Source: CAYTMY01 sp964618075 (GTDB lineage: Bacteria > Bacillota > Clostridia > Eubacteriales > Anaerofustaceae). From it: DNA of 39,685 bases. The position numbers and the translations under genes are program-made. Location of the stretch: assembly GCA_964618075.1 (NCBI GenBank), contig CAZTZO010000014.1, forward strand, positions 1 through 39,685, written 5' to 3'. Under the pieces are notes generated by a model. It was given only the letters and a program-made list of their open reading frames with translations. It was not told the DNA's origin and did no database searches. This document shows, in pieces, positions 32,911 through 39,685 of this stretch. The number at the start of each line of letters is the position of its first letter. Position 1 is the stretch's first letter.

Positions 32911-35448
32911 TCACTGGTTCTTTTTTGTTGCTTTGTTCACCACTTTAACGAGCTCGTACCACAATACCCCGATGATTGCCGCACCTATGCAGATAAGTAT
33001 CTGATAAAACGAAAGCATAGAAAGCTTCAGATAAATATTGAGCGGCGTATACAGTACTAAGGCAATGCCGACAACAGTCACGATATTTGCAGTCCACATC
33101 AGCTTGTCTTTTTTAAGCAGCGCAACGCTCTGAAACATATATCTCGTATTCGAGGAATTGACTTGTACCAAAAGCATATTTGAGAGCATAATTATAACAA
33201 GCCCCATGCTTCTTGCTTCTTCGCTTGATAGATTAAAGCGAAGCGCCAGATAGTATGAGCCGAATGCGGCAATAAATATTCCCAAGCCCTGCAAAAGACT
33301 TTTTAAAAGCACCTTACGGGTAAGCACGTTCTCCGAAGATTCTCTTGGATCACGATTCATTATGTTTTCTTCTGCGGGCTGTCTTTCCAATACCACCGAG
33401 CAGGTCGGGTCAAGAACAAGCTCCAAAAGCACCACATGTAGAGGCAGAAGGAAAAGAGCCTGTGAGGGTATTCCCAAAATCGGCGCTATAAGGCAGCTTA
33501 GCATTATAGGAATGTGTATGGTAAAGACGTAGCCGACTGCCTTTCTGATATTGTCGTATATTCGCCTTGCGTCACGGACAGTATCGACTATTGTGGAGAA
33601 GTTGTCGTCGAGTAATATAAGATCCGCCGCTTCTCTGCACACCTGACTGCCGCGTTTACCCATTGCAATACCTATATCTGCGTATTTAAGAGCAGGTGCG
33701 TCGTTGACTCCGTCGCCTGTCATTGCCACAATATGTCCCATGGCTTTAAATGCACGTACTATTCTCATCTTGTGCTCCGGTACAACTCGCGCAAATATGC
33801 AAGTGTCGTTAATTACGCCTTCAAGGTCTTCATCGCTCATGGTATCGAGCATGTTGCCTGTTATTACACTGCCTGTTGTATCTATACCGACTTTTTTCGC
33901 AATGCTTTTTGCCGTATCAGCGCTGTCTCCGGTTATCATGACAACCTTTATTCCGGCCTGCTTGCAGCGAGCTATATCATCTTTTACGTTCTCTCTGGGC
34001 GGGTCAGACAAGCCGATAAGCCCCATAAGCCTTAAATTAGTTGAATTTATGTTATCGGGTATATCATTGATAGAGCAAAGATTTTGCCTTGCAACGGCTA
34101 TCACGCGATACCCCATTTCAGCCATTCTTTTTATCTCTTTGTTTAATGCGGCAAGCTCTTTTTCTTTAAGAGCGCATAGCTTTGATATTCCCTCAAATGA
34201 GCCCTTCGCCGCTATAATAATGCTGTTTTCATGCTCCCAAACGTGTCCCATCATTTTATTTTCGTTGGTAAAAGGGTATTCACATATAAGCTTGCCCGAA
34301 AAAATATGCGATGTTTGTATACCGTCATTTTCACATTTCTCAAGCATAGCCTGCTCCATAGGATCGTACGTTTCACTCTCGCACGCCAGTCCCATGGTTT
34401 CAATTAGATCCTCCATACTGCATTCGTATGCAAATATGTCGTCTACATGCATTTTGTTTTGGGTGATGGTTCCCGTTTTGTCAACGCATAAAACAGACAC
34501 AGCCCCCAGCGTTTCCACGCATGGCAGCCTTTTTACAAGTGAGTTTTTCTTTGCAAGACGTGAGGCGCCCATAGAAAGAAAAACCGTCAGTATAACGGGA
34601 AATTCCTCGGGTATCATAGCCATTGCAAGGGTTATACCAGCAAGCACCGCCGAAATAAGCCTTTCGGACAATACGCTTTGAGTGGAGGAAAAGAATGTTA
34701 CCATACCGACAAGCACGAACAAAACGCCGGCTATAATAGAGCATGTTTTGACCAGAGAGGAGGTCTGGGCTTCAAGGGGAGTTTTCTTTTCATCAGCTTG
34801 GGATATGAAGCGGGCAATTTTCCCGAACTGAGTTTGAGCACCCGTTTTTTCAACAAGCACCTCAGCGCTGCCCTGCGTTACCAGCGTTCCCGCATAACAT
34901 CTGTCGCAGGCAAAGTAGGTTTCGTCATCTTCCTTTTCATTGTTTTCATCATTTTCTCCTACAGCCGATTTCCATACGCCTTCAGCCTCGCCCGTAAGCA
35001 TACTTTCGTCTATTCTTAAATCGCTTAAAGAAAGGATCGCGCCGTCTGCCGGAACCTTTACGCCCTCACAAATATACATTACATCGCCCGGTACTAATTC
35101 TCTGGAGGGTATAGTACAGCGAAGCGAATCCCTTTTGACCTCGGTTTGCGGTTCGCTTAGCTCTCTTAATGCTTCAAGGGTCTTGTCGGTTTTTATTTCC
35201 TGGAAAATATCTATGGAAATAACAGCAACAACAAAAACAAGCATTACCGCAGCATCACGCGGCTCTCCGAGAATAAAATAAATAACAGCCGCTGCCAAAA
35301 GCAATAAAAACATCGGCTCGCACAGAATAGAAAGGATTTGCTTAAAAAGATTTTTCTTTTTGTAGGCGGTCAATTCGTTTGGACCGTACTTGTTCAGTCT
35401 TTCCTTCGCTTCATCGCTGGTTAGTCCTGTGGCGGGTGATTTACTCAT
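32911..35448 (-). CDS. P2-type cation-transporting ATPase behind a NiCo riboswitch
   Basis: An 845-residue P-type ATPase. It shows the N-terminal cation ATPase domain, the actuator loop LTGEAE (about 151-156), TM4 with MIPEEFPV (about 279-285), the phosphorylated Asp in DKTGT (about 323), and GDGVNDAPALKYADIGIAMG of the hinge. The C-terminal half has about six membrane helices. TM4 has PEE(F)P rather than the CPC/SPC of P1B heavy-metal pumps, so by sequence it is P2 (Ca2+/Mn2+-like). Yet its leader carries an apparent NiCo riboswitch with a terminator, implying export of Co2+ or Ni2+. It has GAGG at proper spacing before the ATG. Automatic annotation would probably call it a calcium pump; the RNA argues otherwise. 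Confidence 0.93.
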   Translation of the reverse strand: MSKSPATGLTSDEAKERLNKYGPNELTAYKKKNLFKQILSILCEPMFLLLLAAAVIYFILGEPRDAAVMLVFVVAVISIDIFQEIKTDKTLEALRELSEPQTEVKRDSLRCTIPSRELVPGDVMYICEGVKVPADGAILSLSDLRIDESMLTGEAEGVWKSAVGENDENNEKEDDETYFACDRCYAGTLVTQGSAEVLVEKTGAQTQFGKIARFISQADEKKTPLEAQTSSLVKTCSIIAGVLFVLVGMVTFFSSTQSVLSERLISAVLAGITLAMAMIPEEFPVILTVFLSMGASRLAKKNSLVKRLPCVETLGAVSVLCVDKTGTITQNKMHVDDIFAYECSMEDLIETMGLACESETYDPMEQAMLEKCENDGIQTSHIFSGKLICEYPFTNENKMMGHVWEHENSIIIAAKGSFEGISKLCALKEKELAALNKEIKRMAEMGYRVIAVARQNLCSINDIPDNINSTNLRLMGLIGLSDPPRENVKDDIARCKQAGIKVVMITGDSADTAKSIAKKVGIDTTGSVITGNMLDTMSDEDLEGVINDTCIFARVVPEHKMRIVRAFKAMGHIVAMTGDGVNDAPALKYADIGIAMGKRGSQVCREAADLILLDDNFSTIVDTVRDARRIYDNIRKAVGYVFTIHIPIMLSCLIAPILGIPSQALFLLPLHVVLLELVLDPTCSVVLERQPAEENIMNRDPRESSENVLTRKVLLKSLLQGLGIFIAAFGSYYLALRFNLSSEEARSMGLVIIMLSNMLLVQVNSSNTRYMFQSVALLKKDKLMWTANIVTVVGIALVLYTPLNIYLKLSMLSFYQILICIGAAIIGVLWYELVKVVNKATKKNQ

Positions 35449-35520
35449 AATAAGTTACCTCATTTCTTAAAAAAGATAGCTCTTCGTCACCTGATGATAT
35501 GTTTTATATTAATTTATAAC

Positions 35521-35565
35521 AAAAAAACACATCGGCGAGACATACGCTACTGTCCCGCGGATATG
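35521..35565 (-). terminator. Riboswitch-controlled intrinsic terminator
   Basis: On the minus strand CATATC-C-GCGGGACA (35565-35551) pairs with TGTCTCGC-C-GATGTG (35542-35528): 14 base pairs with a single C-C mismatch, followed by seven T (35527-35521). Its 5' arm is the last part of the aptamer (P4 strand and GGGACA), so ligand-folded aptamer and terminator are mutually exclusive. Confidence 0.86.
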
Positions 35566-35648
35566 CTTTATGAAAAAAACACTTCCCGCTGCCGCCCGCG
35601 CTTGGGCAGCCCGGCCCCATCTTTATTTTAAAAGATCGCCTGCTCAGT
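35549..35648 (-). ncRNA. NiCo (czcD-type) riboswitch aptamer
   Basis: The RNA reads ACTGAGCAGGC, a stem ATCTTT/AAAGAT, GGGCCGGGCTGCCC, a loop, GGGCGGCAG, a weak stem closed by GCGGG/TCCGC, then GGGACAGT. ACTG (35648-35645) pairs with CAGT (35552-35549) to close a four-way junction. GAGCAGGC, GCCGGGCTGC, GCGGCA and GGGACAG are the conserved blocks I remember for the cobalt/nickel-sensing NiCo riboswitch. Because the terminator would consume the 3' blocks, metal binding should switch the gene ON. Assigned from memory of the motif; a covariance search would settle it. Confidence 0.83.
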
Positions 35649-35760
35649 TTGTACCGTAGAACGTTTTTATTTATAATATTCAAAACGTCCTGTAAAGCTC
35701 GCATTTCTTTTGTTGTTTCAAGCAAAAAGGAATGTAAGGCAGTGCAAAGAGATTAGGGGT

Positions 35761-35789
35761 AGAATATCATACGCTTTTGTGTTTGTCAA
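35761..35789 (-). promoter_or_regulatory. Candidate promoter of the riboswitch-ATPase transcript
   Basis: Minus strand TTGACA (35789-35784), a 17-bp spacer, then TATTCT (35766-35761), giving about 105 nt before the aptamer. A weaker alternative, TTTACA (35696-35691) with TATAAA (35675-35670) and a 15-bp spacer, would start about 15 nt before it. Confidence 0.6.
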
Positions 35790-35881
35790 GTTTTTTTGTT
35801 TGTTCGCCTCTTCATTGTAAATTTATTACTTAAAAAGAGCAATTATCACTTAGAATAACTGATCTTTTCCTCTTCTATGCA

Positions 35882-35913
35882 ATGCTTTTTACTTGATTTT
35901 AAGTAAAGAGCAT
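35882..35913 (-). terminator. Hairpin directly after the ABC importer gene
   Basis: ATGCTCTTTACTT (35913-35901) pairs with AAGTAAAAAGCAT (35894-35882) with one mismatch. There is no T-run, so termination efficiency is uncertain. Between 35790 and 35881 I see only AT-rich sequence. Confidence 0.5.
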
Positions 35914-38900
35914 CTATACATTCTTAAATACGAATTCAGAGGATGTTTTTGTATGTCTCTTTTCAATTTCACTGACATATCGGTTTAAAAGCTTTTCTGA
36001 TATTTCGTCTGATTGTTCACAAAGAGGATCTGTACTAAATCCTTCATAGGATAACTGTAAGCGAATATCCTTGCCCTCCTGAGCGCAATCCAATCGCAAG
36101 GTAATCATCGGGTTTGTCGCTTCATCGCAAAGATTAACCAAGCGCACCATGACAAGCTCCTCTGTAACAAGCAACACAGTATCAAGCTGCTTTTTTGTAA
36201 GGAATTGTTTCAGGCAGAAGGCTTCGAGAGATGAGTTCATAGCATAGAAGTCGAAGTTTTTGGAGTGAATCTCATATTCCCACGAACTGATACGGAAGAT
36301 AAACTTCCTTGTCAGCTCATTTTGCGGATGATCGAATATTTGATTTGGAGTGCCTTGTTCATAGATGACACCTTTATCCATATAGAATACTCGGTTTGAT
36401 ACTTCCTTTGCAAAACGCATCTCATGAGTAACCACCATCATTGTCAGCCCCTGCTTCGCAAGAGCAACGATAACACCGAGAACCTCTGAAACCATTGTCG
36501 GATCCAGTGCGGAGGTCGGCTCGTCAAACAAAATGATTTCAGGTTGCATTGCAAGCGTTCTTGCTATCGCAACACGCTGCTTTTGTCCTCCTGAAAGCTC
36601 ATCCGGATATGCGAACGCTTTATCAGAAAGACCAACGGTTTTAAGCAGCATAACAGCATTGTCGCAAGCCTGTTGTTTTGAAATTTTCATTATCAGTTCC
36701 GGAGCGAGCATGATGTTTTCAATAACCGTAAGATGCTCAAAAAGATTGAAGCTTTGGAATACCATGCCTATTTTTTTACTTGCCCGAATACGCGCTTTTT
36801 TATCATCCATATCGTTTCCGTCAATATAAATCTTGCCGTCAGTCGGCTCCTCCAGACGGTTGATCATGCGTAATAGGGTCGATTTCCCTGTACCCGAAGG
36901 CCCTATAATGCTTATAACATCGCCTCTGTGGATTTCTGCGTTGACGTCTGAGAGCGGTGTAACACTCGGATAAACCTTTTTAAGATGCTCTAAATGTATA
37001 ATCGTGTCCGTAGACGCTTTATCTACTACAAAAGACGATTTCGGTATAAAACTACTATTCAGCTTTACGCCTTTTATTTTAGGCGAGCGCTTTTTCGGGT
37101 CTATCTTTATTTCTATAAGTCCTATAAGAGCAGTAAGCAGCCATGCAAGCAGGAAATAAATCAATGCAATAACGATCAATGGGAAAAACGCCTCGTATGT
37201 ACGGCTTCTGATTATATCGGAGGCTTTGGTTAAATCCTGAATAGCTATATAGCCTACCACCGATGTCATTTTCATCATGCTGATAAATTCACCCTTATAA
37301 GAGGGCATAAAATGTCTTATAGCCTGCGGCATAATAATTTTAAAGAAGGTTTTGGATTTGTTAAAGCCCAGTGCGCTTGCCGCCTCCCACTGCCCCCTGT
37401 CAACAGCGTCGATACCAGCTCTCATCATCTCAGCCGAATTAACGCCGAAATTGATAGAAAATCCGATAATCGCCACAATAACAGAGCTTATGCTTGACGT
37501 TGAGAACACCACATAATAAAGCACCATTAAGAGTACGACAAGCGGTATTCCCTGAATAAAGCGTATAATTGCCGCCGTTACTTTCCCGATAGCCTTGAAT
37601 TTGCTTCGGCGTATAAAACAGACAATAAAGCCGAGAATAGTTCCGAGAATAAGTGAACACAGAGATATGAGAACCGTTATACCAAGTCCCGAAACAATCA
37701 GTTTCCAACGATCCTCTCGTACAAAAGTCTTATTGAAGCTCTCTGAGAGCTTTGAGAAAAAATTTTGGCTGTCACTTGCGGAGGAGTTTAAATCCGAGGC
37801 TCTTACAACAACGACCGCTCCGCCGTTATATGACGGTTTACTGAAATTGACGCTTTGAGTACGTTCCTGTGTGATACTGATACAGCAACCGCCGATGTCG
37901 CAGCGACCGCTTGTTACCGCCGATATGACCGAAGAAAAATCCATATTGTCGATTTCAAGAGCGTACCCGTATTCCCGACAAAAGCGAGTGATAATATCGA
38001 TATCATAGCCTGTGATAATACCGTCTTTAATATATACAAAAGGCTCCATAATGCTGTCTGAAGCAAGGCGAAGAGTTCCGTTTACGTTATCAAGCTCAGA
38101 TAAGGCAATAACCGTTTTTTTACTTTCGTCCGCCGAAAGCCATATTTTATCTAACTCTTCAAGAGTACCGTCACTTTGAAGCTTATCAATAAACTCGTCC
38201 ATTTGCTTTTGCAGCAATGCGCCTTCGTCGGTTTTAACAAAAATGTAACCGTATCCGATCTCACAAAGCATTTCTTTGATATATGTAACTTCGCTATCTG
38301 TATTTTGTATCATCTTTGCAAGAGGCAAATCAGTAATAAAAGCGTCAATTTTCTTTGTTTTAAGCGCCTGCACCAAATCGCTGCTGTTGTTGAAATACAT
38401 TTTATTTGCATTATTTATATATTCATCAGTCATTCCATCGTACAGTGAACCGGTCAGCACACTGATATTTTTACCGTCAAGGTCTTTTACGTTGTTTATT
38501 GTCGTATTTTGCGTTTCATTTCCGGCTAAATCAGCTTTTCGGCATAAAAGAACAATTCCTCCGACATAATGAGTCGTAGGGAAATCAACGCTTTGAGAAC
38601 GTTCTTCTGTTATCGAAACACACCCTGCAGCAATATCCGCATTGCCCGAAACGACAGAGGCGATAAGGGACGAAAAGTTTGCCTGAGTTATTTCAATATT
38701 TTTGCCAAGGGCTTTGGCTATCATCATAACCAGTTCGACTTCATATCCGGCAGAGCTTCCGTCATCGTCAACATAAGCCATAGGCACCATTGTGGAATCG
38801 TGTATGAAGCGTATAGTACCGTTTGAGGTATCGTAACCGGTATATTCGCTTTTATCTATATGCATTTTTTCAGCGTCGCCCGAAAACCATTTTGCCTTGA

Positions 38901-39339
38901 GCGCTTCAATAGTACCGTCTGAGGTAAATTCGCTGATTACTCTGGACACTTCTAACGTAAGGGCGCTGTTCTTCGTCATCGGCAGTCCGTAGGTATCTGT
39001 CTGTAGGACTGTGGGGAAAATGGCAAGATTGGGATTTTGAGCAACAGCCAATTTGGCAACAGGCTCGTCAAGTCCGACAGCTTCCACATTTTTATTTTCC
39101 AGCGCAAGAATTTGAGAGCTTATATCATCGTATGATTTATGGTTGATATTCGTAATATATTTATCCAATATCTCGGGAAACATAGTACCTGTTTGGCTGG
39201 CAATAGTCGCTCCGTTAAAATCGGAAACAAGCTCATATTGATGCTGAGATTCTGTTTGTTGTGCGCATGCACAAAGCTGGCACAGTAAAATAAGTGTAAC
39301 CATGAATAATGCAATAATAAGGACAGGCTTTTTTTTCAT
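35914..39339 (-). CDS. Single-chain amino-acid-type ABC importer with extra C-terminal domain
   Basis: 1141 residues, start at MKKKPVLIIALF with GGAG upstream (an in-frame ATG at 39366 would add nine). Domains in order: a lipoprotein-like signal with Cys at about 25 (LCAC-AQQ); a partial substrate-binding lobe, 42-152; a full SBP_bac_3 domain, 173-400; a further first lobe only, 420-516; a HisM/GlnP-type permease, about 545-746, with the EAA loop WEAASALGFNKSKTFFKIIM; a GlnQ-type ATPase, about 779-1013, with GPSGTGKST, LSGGQKQRVAIA and LFDEPTSALD; and a C-terminal 120-residue domain like a degenerate GHKL/RsbW ATPase fold (LLVTEELVMVRLVN, then LQLSYEGFSTDP). Substrate-binding lobes would be outside the membrane, ATPase and tail inside. 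The likely substrate is a polar amino acid. Confidence 0.9.
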   Translation of the reverse strand: MKKKPVLIIALFMVTLILLCQLCACAQQTESQHQYELVSDFNGATIASQTGTMFPEILDKYITNINHKSYDDISSQILALENKNVEAVGLDEPVAKLAVAQNPNLAIFPTVLQTDTYGLPMTKNSALTLEVSRVISEFTSDGTIEALKAKWFSGDAEKMHIDKSEYTGYDTSNGTIRFIHDSTMVPMAYVDDDGSSAGYEVELVMMIAKALGKNIEITQANFSSLIASVVSGNADIAAGCVSITEERSQSVDFPTTHYVGGIVLLCRKADLAGNETQNTTINNVKDLDGKNISVLTGSLYDGMTDEYINNANKMYFNNSSDLVQALKTKKIDAFITDLPLAKMIQNTDSEVTYIKEMLCEIGYGYIFVKTDEGALLQKQMDEFIDKLQSDGTLEELDKIWLSADESKKTVIALSELDNVNGTLRLASDSIMEPFVYIKDGIITGYDIDIITRFCREYGYALEIDNMDFSSVISAVTSGRCDIGGCCISITQERTQSVNFSKPSYNGGAVVVVRASDLNSSASDSQNFFSKLSESFNKTFVREDRWKLIVSGLGITVLISLCSLILGTILGFIVCFIRRSKFKAIGKVTAAIIRFIQGIPLVVLLMVLYYVVFSTSSISSVIVAIIGFSINFGVNSAEMMRAGIDAVDRGQWEAASALGFNKSKTFFKIIMPQAIRHFMPSYKGEFISMMKMTSVVGYIAIQDLTKASDIIRSRTYEAFFPLIVIALIYFLLAWLLTALIGLIEIKIDPKKRSPKIKGVKLNSSFIPKSSFVVDKASTDTIIHLEHLKKVYPSVTPLSDVNAEIHRGDVISIIGPSGTGKSTLLRMINRLEEPTDGKIYIDGNDMDDKKARIRASKKIGMVFQSFNLFEHLTVIENIMLAPELIMKISKQQACDNAVMLLKTVGLSDKAFAYPDELSGGQKQRVAIARTLAMQPEIILFDEPTSALDPTMVSEVLGVIVALAKQGLTMMVVTHEMRFAKEVSNRVFYMDKGVIYEQGTPNQIFDHPQNELTRKFIFRISSWEYEIHSKNFDFYAMNSSLEAFCLKQFLTKKQLDTVLLVTEELVMVRLVNLCDEATNPMITLRLDCAQEGKDIRLQLSYEGFSTDPLCEQSDEISEKLLNRYVSEIEKRHTKTSSEFVFKNV

Positions 39340-39485
39340 GTTAACTCCATAGCTTTCTATCACCAATTCTGTATGGTCGGGAATTGTCGGTTTTATATAT
39401 TGTAAGTATATAATAATATGTTAAATTTGCACTTTATTTATATGAAATATTTAAATTTATGCGGGATAAGAAGAGAGGGGAAAGG

Positions 39486-39651
39486 TTTTTTGCAAAGTGA
39501 CCGGGTCAGGTTGCAAAAGGCTGTTGCCCGTGCCTAGACTTTCGTTCTTTTTTACAAAGTGACCGGGTCAGGTTGCAAATGCAAGACCGTCTGTGAGGGC
39601 GGTCTTTTCTTTGGGTGGTTTTTTTTACAAAGTGACCGGGTCAGAATGAAA
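39486..39651. repeat. Dyad repeat array R8, three copies
   Basis: Cores at 39498-39508, 39560-39570 and 39633-39643 (spacing 62 and 73 bp). The second interval contains a terminator hairpin almost identical to that of array R4. Between 39340 and 39485, upstream of the ABC gene, I see AT-rich sequence but no convincing promoter. Confidence 0.92.
39583..39617 (+). terminator. Terminator inside repeat array R8
   Basis: AGACCGTC pairs with GGCGGTCT (with a G-U) around a short loop and is followed by TTTCTTT. It points rightwards, opposite to the ABC gene, and has no visible plus-strand gene before it. It is the twin of the terminator at 15811-15842. Confidence 0.75.
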
Positions 39652-39685
39652 AAAATATAAAAAACAGACAAAAAAAAGAAGGAGT

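Noticed and set aside
35504..35725. 73-codon open frame on the minus strand
   Set aside because: Coincides with the riboswitch and its terminator; no ribosome binding site; RNA structure explains the sequence better.
41..39651. The dyad elements themselves as intrinsic terminators
   Set aside because: On both strands the T-run precedes the stem and the A-run follows it, the reverse of an intrinsic terminator; separate canonical terminators are present nearby.
1..39685. Prophage, insertion sequence or integrative element
   Set aside because: No transposase, integrase, recombinase or structural phage gene was recognised, and no tRNA or direct-repeat boundary was seen.

Overview
The window looks like the chromosome of an anaerobic Clostridia-type Bacillota of moderate GC content. 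This rests on strong AGGAGG-type ribosome binding sites, TTGACA/TATAAT promoters, a PyrK-dependent (class 1B) dihydroorotate dehydrogenase, a two-gene SufC-SufB iron-sulfur system, a corrinoid protein and two members of the UROD/cobamide-methyltransferase superfamily. I cannot name a genus. No rRNA, tRNA, transposase, phage or cas gene was recognised.

Layout. 77-3707: a TetR regulator divergent from an operon of permease, UROD-like protein and a 39-codon ORF. 3956-7527: minimal sufC-sufB, a coiled-coil protein of unknown function and a divergent MORN-repeat protein. 7637-11320: a FIST-domain protein and aldehyde dehydrogenase operon, divergent from an IclR regulator with three copies of a 17-bp operator. 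11426-12073: a SIMPL-domain protein. 12379-15233 (minus strand): a second operon with the same order, permease, UROD-like protein, 44-codon ORF, but with an unrelated GPH-type permease. 15875-17440: a fused family I CoA-transferase. 17667-27546: a complete nine-gene pyrimidine operon, pyrC-carA-carB-pyrK-pyrD-pyrF-pyrE-pyrB-pyrI. 27600-28983: a TetR regulator and a corrinoid protein whose promoter spacer is filled by a 16-bp palindrome. 29343-32841: a GNAT acetyltransferase, a YbbR/CdaR-like membrane protein with a 39-bp tandem repeat interrupted by a 100-N assembly gap, and a small unknown gene. 32911-35765: a P2-type cation ATPase behind what I read as a NiCo (czcD-type) riboswitch with an overlapping terminator. 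35914-39339: a giant single-chain amino-acid-type ABC importer.

Two things stand out. The first is the twice-occurring module permease / UROD-like protein / tiny ORF, which suggests an uptake-and-conversion unit with a micropeptide partner. The corrinoid protein, CoA-transferase and aldehyde dehydrogenase could belong to the same one-carbon or short-chain metabolism, but that link is inference. The second is a family of 21 dyad-symmetric elements (core TGACCSGGTCA) in eight intergenic places, usually arrayed at about 62-64 bp and mostly just 3' of genes. Their interspersed segments fall into a few recurring types, one of which is itself a transcription terminator.
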